DNA of 64,000 nt from Latrodectus hesperus (lineage: Eukaryota; Arthropoda; Arachnida; Araneae; Theridiidae). Numbering within the stretch: the first letter of the stretch is position 1; every line of letters starts with the position of its first letter. A program made the position numbers and the translations under genes. The notes beneath the pieces are model-generated. The model saw only the letters and a program-made list of their open reading frames with translations. It was not told the DNA's origin and made no database searches. Shown here one piece after another: positions 42,801 through 48,800 of the stretch. The stretch is taken from NCBI GenBank assembly GCA_037975125.1, contig CM075852.1, positions 13,680,813 through 13,744,812 of the forward strand. The letters run 5' to 3'.

Positions 42801-45654
42801 AATATTTGAGTTACAATGTTCAATTTTGACTAGTGGAATTAAATTAACTGAAGCTGAAAGAGATGCAGTTTTAAAAGCAAACTATGGTGACTTGGCTTAT
42901 GATAAAAAGTATTCTGGTGACAGGGGCCCCTCTCCCAACATGATAAGTGTACTTTCTAATCTTGTAGGAGAAGATGCTGTTAGAACTAAGTTTAATGGTG
43001 TTGTAAAACCATCAAAGAAAAGTGAAAATTGCAATTCAGCCAGAACACCAAATCCATATGCTAAACATTACTTGAATGGATTATTACTGCGAACACAGAG
43101 GTTTATTTCTACTGCTAGTAAACAAGAAAAAGTGCAATTCCCAAAAGATACCTCAACTCAAAAAGAAACTAGTGTATCAAATAGTAATTCACAATGTGAT
43201 ATTTCTAATGTTGAAGGAATTAATACTGATGAAACACATAAGACTTCTGATTGCATAAATTCAAAAGATAGTAATTCATTTTCAATATCTGAAACAGAAA
43301 TAGTTACTTCAGAAGAAAAGTCTGTCACCTCATTTTTTCATAACATATCTGATAATGAAGTGAATAGTTATAAAGAAAATAAAGAATCAAATGAAAGCTT
43401 AAATGATATAAAAGTATGTGATGAGACAGAAGTGAGTAATTCAAAATCGTATGGGAGTAAAATTTCCCAAAGATTAAATTCTGTGATAAGTATAAAAGAT
43501 GATAATTATTCTGATGATTCTATAAGCCAAACAAACTCAGATTCTAATCTTGTTGTTGAAACAATTAATTTGGAAGATTTTTCAAATCAACTCAATACTC
43601 AAACAAATATTGAAATACAAGATCAGAAATGTATTTACATTGAAAATAATGTTGATTCTCAAGTTAATATTAAAATTGAAGAGCCTGAATATATTTATAT
43701 TCCTGACTTTGATATAGGAGCGAATGTAAAAATGGAGCAGACAGAATATGTACATGATTTAGGAGAGGGTGATAAAAATAAAAATAATTGTGTTGGAGAA
43801 AAATATGATTGCAGAGAAATATATAATCCTTATGAAGTTCAAACTAGTGGTACTGTTTGTAATGAGATAACCGACATATATGATGATGGCATCAATTTTA
43901 ATTCAACAGTAAACAACGAAAATAGCATCAAGAATAGCTATAATAAAAATTCCTGTGATACAGAACATGAGCAGAAGTATATGGACAATTCTAATTTTGG
44001 AGAAATTGGATCAGAAGAAATTATAAATACATCAGATAATATTTGTAATGGGGATGAGCTTAATAAGGAATCTATGAATAAAGCAATTGATACAGAGGAA
44101 TCTTTCAATTCATTGAATAATGTTACAGTGTCTCTTAAAAGAAAAAGTCCTATGTATTTTGAAACCTTAATTAGTGAAATGCCTATGGAAGAATCTAAAA
44201 TTTTATCCTCAAAAAATAATACATTAAAAAATTCTCGCAGACAAATAAAGAAACCTGTAAAAGAAAATTTTAAATTTTCAGCTCGGAAAAGCAATAAATC
44301 ATTTAGTAAAATAAACAATAAAAGGGCATCACAAAAACGATCTTTTTCTGATAAAAAAGAAGTAAATACTAATGAACATAATGTTTCTGGGACTTCTAAT
44401 GAAGCTACAATTTACAAATTCAAAAAGGATTTTGTTAAACTAAGTGACAAAGAAGATATTAATGATGAAGATATGGAACCAGATCTAGAATCCCCCGATT
44501 GTGAGATACCTATAAATGCTGAAACACAAAATTCTAAACTTGATTCTGTTGAGAAAACTTTAAAATTAGCAGTAAAGAAAAACAATAATAGAAGTCTACC
44601 TCTTCCTTATGTGGTACTGAAATCTGAAGATGTAGTAAAATGTATAAAAGTTGGTGACACAGTAAAATATGTGAAAAATGATATTTCTATTTCAGGTGAT
44701 GAGATACCAGGTGTTAAAAATTCTAGCGATAAGTCAATAATTAATGAACAATCTGTTGCAAGAAAAACCAGTGAAATGAATAATTTGACCAGTAAATCAT
44801 GTCCTTCTCAATCTTTAATAACTAAAAATAAATCAGATGTAAAGACTCGTCCTGGAAATGATAAAAATTCTCCTTTAAGAACTATTGCCTTAACATCTGG
44901 GAAAACTTCTGAAAATGGTGTTTTAAAATCCAATAAAATGAGCACAAGAAGATTTAATCCAGAATTATCTGCAGTATTTTCTAAACAACCAGTTGTTAAA
45001 CTGAAACATTTAAACAATCTTCATGCAACTTCATCTGTATCTAAAACATCTTCATCAACTAAGTGCCAGGAAAAAACTAAACTATCAGATAGAGTTGAAA
45101 ACAATCCTCTTGATACAAAGAATTCATTAAATTCTGTTGATAAATCTCTGCCACCTGTACCCAGGAAAGATATGCTTCGTGGGTATAAAATACCCAAAAA
45201 ACCAAGGACTGATAAACCTGAAGAAAACAGCTTAGACTTGAGAAGAGGTAACACACCTCTCTCACCTTTACCAGATCCACCATCCAGTAGCTTGAGTAGC
45301 TATCATAACAAAACTAAATCTTCATGGAGAAAATTAGAGCCATTGCCTGAAAAAATGGTTTCTTACACGGCAAGAATCACTGCAAATGGTGATTTAAAGT
45401 CTCAACAAAATTCATCAGAGAGATTAGTTCTTACATTACGTAAAGATAGGTCTGATCCAGATTTGCAACGCTGGAAGGCCGATCCAAGTGCTTTCAACAG
45501 AGGGAATTGTCGGCGCAATTGGGGCCAAGCACAACACCCTCCTTTAATGCCTCCACCTTTTCCACCTATGTTACCTGGACAATGGTCATTAATGGGGAAT
45601 CAAGTTGATTTTAGACCGATTCCCATGAATTATTCTCATGGTCCATTTACATGA
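14259..45654 (+). CDS. rno: JADE-family PHD-finger protein (rhinoceros orthologue), 16 coding exons
   Basis: JADE proteins are nuclear scaffolds of HBO1 (KAT7) histone acetyltransferase complexes with ING4/5 and MEAF6; they bind histone H3 and direct acetylation. Coding exons: 14259-14304, 14743-14796, 18455-18534, 18865-19022, 19951-19989, 21584-21743, 26474-26532, 28320-28409, 32137-32318, 33885-33990, 35874-35939, 37214-37315, 39862-39986, 40407-40527, 40713-40832, 42730-45654. All introns are GT-AG. Order of regions: basic N-terminus (1-33), EPL-like region (about 61-229), C4HC3 PHD finger (C224, C227, C241, C244, H249, C252, C265, C268), extended PHD (276-387), conserved helical segment (about 423-520), then a long tail to residue 1477. 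The total is 4434 nt with stop, counting one T that is missing from exon 7. As given, exon 7 is frameshifted, so the gene reads as broken in this assembly. The alternative in-frame start is at 14265, with a better Kozak context. Family assignment is very secure. Confidence 0.93.
14743..14796 (+). CDS. rno: JADE exon 3: basic N-terminal segment
   Basis: Acceptor TTATTTTAG, donor CCTG|GTAAAA. It encodes [18 protein letters not shown], a bipartite-NLS-like basic cluster followed by an acidic serine patch. Entry and exit phase are both 1, so the 54-nt exon could be skipped without changing frame. Confidence 0.8.
15121..15268 (+). mobile_element. tRNA-derived SINE, degraded copy
   Basis: CAATTCAACAGTTCAGAGTTTCAA matches the box-B flank of the intact SINE at 15683. 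GTAGGCCTTGGTTAAATAAGCCCTC, then CAAAAAGTGGCCAT, matches its 3' region. Box A has decayed. It lies about 415 bp upstream of the intact copy in the same orientation. Confidence 0.55.
15669..15682. repeat. SINE target-site duplication, left copy
   Basis: CTTAAGTTTCTTGC, identical to 15867-15880 at the other end of the SINE. Confidence 0.9.
15683..15866 (+). mobile_element. tRNA-derived SINE, intact copy with target-site duplication
   Basis: The element is 184 bp, flanked by a perfect 14-bp target-site duplication CTTAAGTTTCTTGC (15669-15682 and 15867-15880). Box A is TGGCAGCTGAATGG (15690-15703) and box B GGTTCGAATCC lies within a perfect T-arm-like stem GTGGG/CCCAC (15734-15750). A second T-arm-like stem, GTGG-TTCGGAAT-CCAC (15771-15786), follows exactly 37 bp later. 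The 3' end is an (AAAC/AACC)-type tail. The perfect duplication and near-consensus promoter suggest recent insertion. It sits in the sense orientation inside the intron between exons 3 and 4. Confidence 0.9.
15867..15880. repeat. SINE target-site duplication, right copy
   Basis: CTTAAGTTTCTTGC, identical to 15669-15682. Confidence 0.9.
17062..17703 (-). mobile_element. non-LTR retrotransposon RT fragment (C-terminal RT domain)
   Basis: On the minus strand, 17703 to 17062 reads [20 protein letters not shown] (RT motif B-type segment), [13 protein letters not shown] (catalytic FADD, motif C), [17 protein letters not shown], then YTF...[12 protein letters not shown] and the thumb-like [19 protein letters not shown]. 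This is the conserved palm-to-thumb part of reverse transcriptase from an insect-type LINE. The frame is open for 196 codons, so the fragment is not very old. It lacks the endonuclease and the N-terminal fingers, and I see no poly-A end. It lies antisense to the JADE gene in the intron between exons 3 and 4. Confidence 0.85.
18455..18534 (+). CDS. rno: JADE exon 4
   Basis: Acceptor TTTTTACAG, donor CAA|GTAAGT, residues 34-60 ([20 protein letters not shown] and on). This is the N-terminal linker before the EPL-like domain. It enters in phase 1 and leaves in phase 0. The 92-codon open frame at 18260-18538 is this exon read in another frame and is not separate. Confidence 0.9.
18865..19022 (+). 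CDS. rno: JADE exon 5: start of EPL-like domain
   Basis: Acceptor TGTATTTCAG, donor CG|GTGATA (a weaker donor). It encodes [15 protein letters not shown], then [33 protein letters not shown]. These are the most characteristic JADE-family blocks (F-R-x-DLI-x-AMK and DPW...[10 protein letters not shown]) and settle the family assignment. Confidence 0.95.
19852..19906. repeat. (TA)n microsatellite upstream of exon 6
   Basis: About 27 uninterrupted TA units, ending 45 bp before the first base of the 39-nt exon 6. Length variation here could affect the polypyrimidine tract spacing or splicing of that small exon. Confidence 0.95.
19951..19989 (+). CDS. rno: JADE exon 6: 39-nt micro-exon
   Basis: Acceptor TTTTTTTTCTTCCAG, donor CT|GTAAGT. 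It encodes [13 protein letters not shown] with split codons at both ends, a basic insert in the EPL-like domain. At 39 nt it is a multiple of three with matching phases, so skipping would keep the frame. Confidence 0.85.
21584..21743 (+). CDS. rno: JADE exon 7, carrying a one-base frameshift
   Basis: Acceptor TTTGTTTTAG, donor TTTG|GTAAGC. Upstream of 21617 the frame reads [11 protein letters not shown]. Downstream of the T-run (21617-21621, five T) the conserved sequence [33 protein letters not shown] is found in the next frame. The run needs six T for one frame to span the exon, and only then do the phases match exon 8. As written, translation hits a TGA shortly after the run. Conservation on both sides indicates a sequencing/assembly homopolymer error, or a very recent null allele. 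Confidence 0.9.
21799..21821. repeat. (TA)n microsatellite
   Basis: About 11 TA units, 55 bp downstream of the exon 7 donor. Confidence 0.9.
23652..23661. repeat. LINE target-site duplication, left copy
   Basis: TACAGAAAGT, identical to 25188-25197 directly after the poly-A tail of the LINE insertion. Confidence 0.8.
23662..25187 (+). mobile_element. 5'-truncated LINE: RT thumb and RNase H domain, poly-A tail
   Basis: An insertion of about 1.5 kb between 10-bp duplications, ending in 13 A residues (25175-25187). It encodes the last 450 or so residues of a Jockey/I-type Pol. RT thumb: [14 protein letters not shown], then [15 protein letters not shown]. RNase H: VYTDGSA (first Asp, near 24388), [13 protein letters not shown] (Glu), FFIDSQATI (Asp) and [18 protein letters not shown] (His and last Asp). 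It ends in a Cys-rich segment (ICPF then [11 protein letters not shown]). The frame is open from 23662 to 25019, where a T-run appears one base short. Downstream, [13 protein letters not shown] continues in the neighbouring frame. Insertion is in the sense direction in the intron between exons 7 and 8. Confidence 0.92.
25188..25197. repeat. LINE target-site duplication, right copy
   Basis: TACAGAAAGT, identical to 23652-23661. Confidence 0.8.
25330..25745 (+). pseudogene. Tc1-like transposase relic
   Basis: The plus strand reads [10 protein letters not shown] at about 25590-25620, corresponding to the Tc1-family catalytic block FQQDNAPCH. It is followed by [20 protein letters not shown], which aligns with the W-F-x-x-x-x-I-x-x-L-x-WPAQSPDLNPIE block (catalytic Asp to Glu spacing). 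Frames are broken upstream of it. I found no terminal repeats. The LINE insertion at 23662-25187 lies 130 bp or more upstream and may have landed in or beside this older element. Confidence 0.5.
26474..26532 (+). CDS. rno: JADE exon 8
   Basis: Acceptor AATTTTTTCAG, donor CAA|GTAAGA, residues 180-199 ([20 protein letters not shown]). This is the conserved helix of the EPL-like region, with the pattern EEL-E that leads to the first PHD finger in the family. Confidence 0.92.
27012..27026 (+). promoter_or_regulatory. CTCF-like word inside hAT-like element
   Basis: CCACTAGATGACAGC differs at one base from a CTCF-type core (CCACTAG(A/G)TGGCAGC). It is a single, unsupported match in a transposon and may be chance. 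Confidence 0.2.
27610..27670. repeat. perfect 28-bp inverted repeat with 5-nt loop
   Basis: Left arm 27610-27637, right arm 27643-27670, loop AAAAA. The arms are exact reverse complements, beginning CAATGAATTTACAGC and ending GCTGTAAATTCATTG. Pairing stops on both sides immediately beyond. The length and perfection are far outside what chance gives in AT-rich DNA of this size. Confidence 0.95.
28320..28409 (+). CDS. rno: JADE exon 9: start of PHD finger 1
   Basis: Acceptor TACTTTTAG, donor TCT|GTAAGT, residues 200-229. The segment [20 protein letters not shown] is the family signature immediately before PHD1 and contributes the first two zinc ligands C224 and C227. The next intron (3.7 kb) interrupts the PHD finger. 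Confidence 0.95.
28410..32136 (+). other. intron between exons 9 and 10, inside PHD1
   Basis: A 3.73 kb AT-rich intron (GTAAGT...TTTTTTAG) that splits the PHD finger between its first and second Cys pairs. Apart from the mariner-like relic at about 30050-30830 I recognise no gene, RNA or ordered repeat. Confidence 0.8.
30050..30830 (-). pseudogene. decayed mariner-like transposase
   Basis: On the minus strand, segments in order are [16 protein letters not shown] (matching the W-H-x-x-P-E-x-K-x-Q block), KVMTSFW (the KVMATVFWD-like block), [12 protein letters not shown] (following the HHDNAPAH site), [20 protein letters not shown] (corresponding to LLPHPPYSPDLAPSDYHLF) and [21 protein letters not shown] (the C-terminal LGGRKF...EVI.AV..YF block). 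The order and spacing of five blocks make the assignment firm, but frameshifts, stops and lost acidic residues show it is long dead. Confidence 0.75.
32137..32318 (+). CDS. rno: JADE exon 10: PHD finger 1 and first knuckle of extended PHD
   Basis: Acceptor TACTTTTTTAG, donor CAG|GTAAGA. It holds the remaining PHD1 ligands in [15 protein letters not shown] and [11 protein letters not shown] (C241, C244, H249, C252, C265, C268), then [17 protein letters not shown] (C276, C279), which begins the extended PHD. The tryptophan before the last Cys pair is retained. Confidence 0.97.
33109..33243 (+). mobile_element. tRNA-derived SINE, degraded copy
   Basis: GCTGACAGCTGAATGGTTACACTCTGGCTTT matches the box-A region of the intact SINE at 15683. 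After a decayed middle come AATCCACTTTAA and a GACAAACA tail. The copy is in the sense orientation in the intron between exons 10 and 11. Confidence 0.6.
33885..33990 (+). CDS. rno: JADE exon 11: middle of extended PHD
   Basis: Acceptor TTATTGTATAG, donor CCT|GTAAGT, residues 290-325. [19 protein letters not shown] supplies H297 and C300 of the knuckle, and [11 protein letters not shown] is the linker conserved in JADE and BRPF proteins. Confidence 0.95.
34441..34540 (+). mobile_element. tRNA-derived SINE relic
   Basis: CAGTTCTACAATTTATAGATTCAATTC is a decayed box-B region, followed by TCTGGTGTGGATATTTGTTGTGGCTAGAATT. This matches the GGGCATGGATGTTTGTAGTGGTTCGGAAT block of the intact SINE. 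Weak but in the right order. Confidence 0.4.
35424..35616. mobile_element. fold-back MITE with TA/CA-rich centre
   Basis: The left arm AATATTATACAAGGTGAAGA...TTGATAATTAAGTGAT...TTGCTTGTGTGTGTATATAT is mirrored by a right arm ending CTTCACTTTGTATAATATT. Matching arms cover about 65-75 bp each with a few mismatches. The microsatellite-like middle is also inverted (TGTGTGTATATA to TATATACACACA). No coding capacity, and no target-site duplication was established. It gives rise to two open frames on opposite strands (35363-35551, 35475-35657) that are artefacts. Confidence 0.75.
35874..35939 (+). CDS. rno: JADE exon 12: extended PHD
   Basis: Acceptor TTTATATAG, donor AGT|GTAAGT, residues 326-347 ([20 protein letters not shown] and CS). 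It supplies zinc ligands C333, C336, C343 and C346 of the extended PHD finger. Confidence 0.95.
36080..36217 (+). mobile_element. tRNA-derived SINE, degraded copy
   Basis: The 3' half is clear: GGACCTAATTTAATTAACCCTGCTGTACAAAAAATAACCAGTGAGC followed by AACAAACCAAACC corresponds to GTCTAATTAGCCCTCGTGTGCAAAAAATGACCGTTGAGC and the tail of the intact copy. The tRNA-like half is hardly recognisable. Confidence 0.6.
36789..36851. repeat. (AT)n microsatellite
   Basis: About 31 uninterrupted TA units in the intron between exons 12 and 13. The open frame translated as alternating Tyr-Ile across it is an artefact. Confidence 0.97.
37214..37315 (+). CDS. rno: JADE exon 13: extended PHD
   Basis: Acceptor TATGATGTAG, donor AAG|GTAAGT, residues 348-381. 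[20 protein letters not shown] contains C351, H356 and C359, the closing ligands of the extended PHD except for the final C/H pair in exon 14. Confidence 0.95.
37316..39861 (+). other. intron between exons 13 and 14
   Basis: A 2.55 kb intron. A SINE relic lies at 38764-38893. The stretch 37640-38460 is less AT-biased than its surroundings, with an open frame at 37686-37907, but I recognise no protein or transposon terminus in it. Confidence 0.7.
38764..38893 (+). mobile_element. tRNA-derived SINE, degraded copy
   Basis: GAGTTTTTATCCCAATTTGG is a decayed box B, followed by GTAGTTTGAAATCCAAATTAAAGTAGG and then TTACTTAGCTCCTATGTGTAAAAGATAACTGCTTAGCAACAAAC, in the same order as the intact SINE (AATTAGCCCTCGTGTGCAAAAAATGACCGTTGAGCGACAAAC). 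Confidence 0.6.
39862..39986 (+). CDS. rno: JADE exon 14: end of extended PHD and acidic linker
   Basis: Acceptor ACATTTTTAG, donor AA|GTAAGA, residues 382-423. [10 protein letters not shown] gives the last zinc ligands (C384, H387). The rest is an acidic serine-rich linker ([20 protein letters not shown]), a probable phosphorylation region, leading to a helix rich in R and Q. Confidence 0.93.
40407..40527 (+). CDS. rno: JADE exon 15: post-PHD helical segment
   Basis: Acceptor TTGTCTTTTAG, donor AAG|GTAAAT, residues 423-463. [17 protein letters not shown] then [13 protein letters not shown] matches the conserved JADE segment ending in YWKLKRK. The same frame is open into the intron, which explains the longer open frame seen there. 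Confidence 0.95.
40620..40665. repeat. compound (TA)n(TG)n microsatellite
   Basis: TA units followed by TGTGTGTATGTGTGTG, in the 185-bp intron between exons 15 and 16, ending about 48 bp before the exon 16 acceptor. Confidence 0.85.
40713..40832 (+). CDS. rno: JADE exon 16
   Basis: Acceptor TTTACTGAAG (weak polypyrimidine tract), donor AGA|GTAAGT, residues 464-503. [12 protein letters not shown], then [10 protein letters not shown]. The family block RQDLERVRNL is split here, with DLER at the exon end and VRNL opening exon 17. Confidence 0.93.
40833..42729 (+). other. intron between exons 16 and 17, nothing recognised
   Basis: A 1.9 kb AT-rich intron (GTAAGT...TACTTTTAG) with no recognisable element. 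Stops are frequent in all frames. Confidence 0.8.
42730..45654 (+). CDS. rno: JADE exon 17: last coding exon, long low-complexity tail
   Basis: Acceptor TTACTTTTAG; the exon opens with [14 protein letters not shown], completing the conserved JADE helical block, and reaches TGA at 45652. It encodes residues 504-1477. Most is Ser/Asn/Lys/Glu-rich and predicted disordered. Visible features: a three-unit degenerate repeat at about 792-848 with two SUMO-type sites (IKIE, VKME), basic clusters near 1020-1050, a Pro-rich stretch with [15 protein letters not shown] (about 1310-1325), and a terminal block from about 1398 ([20 protein letters not shown], a Pro/Leu-rich run and [14 protein letters not shown]). 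Human JADE proteins are shorter, Drosophila rhinoceros longer. One exon of 2.9 kb is open throughout, confirming the frame. Confidence 0.95.
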   Translation: MRNLVYMAMKREKLSSNWLQTKLQIFELQCSILTSGIKLTEAERDAVLKANYGDLAYDKKYSGDRGPSPNMISVLSNLVGEDAVRTKFNGVVKPSKKSENCNSARTPNPYAKHYLNGLLLRTQRFISTASKQEKVQFPKDTSTQKETSVSNSNSQCDISNVEGINTDETHKTSDCINSKDSNSFSISETEIVTSEEKSVTSFFHNISDNEVNSYKENKESNESLNDIKVCDETEVSNSKSYGSKISQRLNSVISIKDDNYSDDSISQTNSDSNLVVETINLEDFSNQLNTQTNIEIQDQKCIYIENNVDSQVNIKIEEPEYIYIPDFDIGANVKMEQTEYVHDLGEGDKNKNNCVGEKYDCREIYNPYEVQTSGTVCNEITDIYDDGINFNSTVNNENSIKNSYNKNSCDTEHEQKYMDNSNFGEIGSEEIINTSDNICNGDELNKESMNKAIDTEESFNSLNNVTVSLKRKSPMYFETLISEMPMEESKILSSKNNTLKNSRRQIKKPVKENFKFSARKSNKSFSKINNKRASQKRSFSDKKEVNTNEHNVSGTSNEATIYKFKKDFVKLSDKEDINDEDMEPDLESPDCEIPINAETQNSKLDSVEKTLKLAVKKNNNRSLPLPYVVLKSEDVVKCIKVGDTVKYVKNDISISGDEIPGVKNSSDKSIINEQSVARKTSEMNNLTSKSCPSQSLITKNKSDVKTRPGNDKNSPLRTIALTSGKTSENGVLKSNKMSTRRFNPELSAVFSKQPVVKLKHLNNLHATSSVSKTSSSTKCQEKTKLSDRVENNPLDTKNSLNSVDKSLPPVPRKDMLRGYKIPKKPRTDKPEENSLDLRRGNTPLSPLPDPPSSSLSSYHNKTKSSWRKLEPLPEKMVSYTARITANGDLKSQQNSSERLVLTLRKDRSDPDLQRWKADPSAFNRGNCRRNWGQAQHPPLMPPPFPPMLPGQWSLMGNQVDFRPIPMNYSHGPFT
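43594..43764 (+). other. three-unit degenerate repeat with SUMO-consensus lysines in the JADE tail
   Basis: Three successive units align: [38 protein letters not shown] and [14 protein letters not shown]. Units two and three each carry a psi-K-x-E site (IKIE, VKME) with acidic residues downstream, followed by an EY(I/V) pair. The repeat is protein-level, not a DNA tandem repeat. Confidence 0.5.
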
Positions 45655-45712
45655 CAAATGTTTAAAACTTAGTTATTACTTGTGATAATCACTAAGCATT
45701 TCAGTATAGCAC

Positions 45713-45718
45713 AATAAA
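45713..45718 (+). terminator. first polyadenylation hexamer downstream of the JADE stop
   Basis: AATAAA lies 59 bp after the stop codon. It would give a very short 3' UTR if used. Later hexamers are equally good by sequence. Confidence 0.35.
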
Positions 45719-45874
45719 TGTCCTCTCATAAACATAATACTCATATCCAAGTACATTTTTTTATTGAAATATATAGTTAATAACATGTCATAGGCATTTA
45801 TAATTTGCTTTTGTTATATAGTCTTAATAGCTTACATGCTTCAAGTTTAACAAATTTTTTAATGGAAATTATGC

Positions 45875-45882
45875 TGTAAATA
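45875..45882 (+). promoter_or_regulatory. TGTAAATA, Pumilio-type RNA element
   Basis: An exact UGUANAUA match about 220 bp into the putative 3' UTR. Single match in AT-rich sequence, so chance is possible. Confidence 0.25.
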
Positions 45883-48800
45883 TTCTACAGAGTTTGTTGA
45901 GTTTGCTTTTAGCTAATTAATATTTTAAATTTTTAAATGTATTTTAAACATAATGAAATTTGGAATTGACATTCAACATGAGGGGTACTTATAGCTTTAT
46001 GCAACTTAAAAGTGTACATAATAAGTCTAATTGAAAATATTAAAGCTCCTATTTTACTTATGTATATTAATATTCATGGGGATGTGAAATATATTACATC
46101 ATCCTGTTTTCATCAAAACTGGATTTTTGAATTTCGGAACTATAAAATTTTAACATTATGAATATCTCTTTTTTCAAATATTTATTTGGTATTTAAAATA
46201 GTATAGTATTTTGAATGTTATGATTTATTCATTTCTCAAAAAAGGTAACTAAAGCATAGGGATTAAATTGGAAGCTTAGCATTTAAAATAGATTTTTCTT
46301 AATCAGAATATATTATAAAACATTTTTTGTATATTCTTTTCAGTAGTAAAATCCGAGCTTAATATAGAAAAATTATTAAAATGCATGCATTCCTTATTTG
46401 AAAATTTTCATTGTCATAGCAATGAATATTAAATTAAAACTTACTTGATTTTGTTGCAAATTAAATCCTTTCTTGGAATTATTTATATGCTTTATATTAA
46501 AGTGATATAGTAAAAAATAAGTATATTTGAATATTTGTTAACATGTGATTCTGTGTTGATTTCAGAGTTAGTACAAGAAAAGATGTAAAAGATACAATAT
46601 TTGAGCTAATAAAACATTTGAAAGTATTTAGTGTCAATATGAAAAAAATGAATTCAAAACTCCAAAAACAGCTATGTAGGATGTTTTATGGAGATAAAGA
46701 GATTAACTTTATTCATAAACCTAAATAAATGACTGAATCATGTAACATATTTTGAATATTCTTAATTATAGTTATATTATGATTTCTAAAAATATTTTAT
46801 GTAATGTGTGTTGAAAGTAAAAAAAACTTATTTCTTATAAATATTAAAATATTCTTAAATTGTTTAGTATTTATGCTCTTGTTAAAAATTTACATTGCTT
46901 AAAGAATTGAAATTTGTATAACCTTGAAAAATTTTACATCCCATTATTTAAATGTTTTTCTGAAGTATGTTTGCTGTTAATATTTATCGGCCCCTCTCTC
47001 TAAAAGTGATTGAATCACAGTTAAGATTAGAATGGTGTTTGTGTTGTAACCTTGCTAAATATTTTTAATGTGTATTTTAGACATTTTGTTTGGAGAATCT
47101 TATCAATATATTTTCATACAATTTGGATTTTAGTATTAAATCCATTTATGTGGATATGTGAGTTTGTGGATAATCTCTTATTCAATATATTTATTTGTGA
47201 AGTACAAATCAGGAATCTGGCTTGTATGAGCCTTCACTTTTCCCTCTTTAATCATACAAATCATAATTTTACTAATATCAGAATGCCAAAGTATGAAAGT
47301 CTATAGAAGTAATATATATTGAAATAATTAATGCAATGTTGTTGAGTTTTTGTATAGATTATATTCATTATAGATTCTTATTTATGTATATGACTTGTTG
47401 AAAGTTTTTCATTGGTAATGGTCATTTGTGTATCTCATAGAGAAGAAGCACTATTTTCACTGTATATAACTCACGTGGCTTATACATTATTGTACAGTTC
47501 TACATCAACTGTAAATGCGACATTACATTTCCTTCCCTTTTCTGTATAAATTGTCTCATTCCAATTTTTGTGTATATATGTTATACAGTTCAAGACCTCA
47601 TCAAAGAGATAATTTTATTGTGATTGAGCACATAGTTCAATTGAACATGCTCTTAGAGTTTTATTTATGTGTTCTTGAAATACATTTTTTTAAAGGAGGA
47701 TGGTGGAAACTATCTCTGAGAGGAATGCTCATTTTCACATTTCCTCATTATTTCTTATATGTTATTTATTTGCCATGAAATTGCCTCTACTTTAAGACTT
47801 AAATGCTTTTATTCTTAAAATTATCATTAATTTCTTTGATTAAATTGTACATGTCTTCATACTGCACTTCAAATTTTTCCTACAGTCACACCTAGCTTGA
47901 AATAATTATATTCTTTTGATACTATAATTTCTTTTTTAACGTGAAAAATGCATGTAAATCTCAATCCTGTTTTCCCTTCTAAATAATTCATTATTACACA
48001 GTAAGTAAGAGTGAGCTTTTTATAAATAACAGTTGCATTTATAATTGTGGAAATAAGTGCTGTATTTTTGCTAAGTTTATTATATTCCTTCAGCTACAGA
48101 ATAAATTTTCTAATTTAAATCATGTTACTCATCCAAGTGCTTCGTAAATAATTTGTTGATTAAAAGCTTAGTTCATATTCAAACTGATCAAAATGGACCA
48201 CTTATTTTAAAGTTAATCTATTTTAACGATGTAATTGATTTTGAGGCGATTAATGATTTAAAAAAAACTTTCCTTCTTAAACAATAATTATGACAGAAAG
48301 CCCCTCTTGTCTCTATGTATAACATTTACATAAATTAGAAATATTTTAAAGAGTACTCATTTTTATTCAAGGAATTATGAAATTACGTTTCAACACTTTA
48401 GGTGAATTTAATATGTTTAGAATTTTTGTTGCCATAAAATTATAGAATTGACTCATATTTTCTAATGAATTTCTATTCAAGTACAGATAGTTTTAATTCA
48501 GTTTCGGTTATTTAAAAGTAGAATACTTTGTTCATTGTACTAAAGAAATAAAATGTACTTAATGAAAGTAAAAGAATCATATTTTTTGGTTGTGTATTCC
48601 CAAAAACTAGTTTCTTGACTTACTTTTTTCTTTCTTTCTTTTTCTATCTCCATATAATTTTATTCTGTAAAAAATCTATAAAATTTCCAGTATTTCACTA
48701 ATTTATTTAGAATTTTGTAATTTTTAAACGTAATATTGTCAGCAAAAATAAAATCTTTAACTTGCAATTTATATCTCCAAGTGAATGTTTACTCTTTAGA

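Noticed and set aside
43938..45283. Minus-strand open frames of 68-126 codons under the last JADE exon
   Set aside because: They are shadows of the well-supported plus-strand coding exon and have no domain of their own.
47052..47778. Open frames of 84 and 87 codons downstream of JADE
   Set aside because: Hydrophobic, AT-driven composition with no recognisable family and no splice or promoter context; probably 3' UTR or intergenic.
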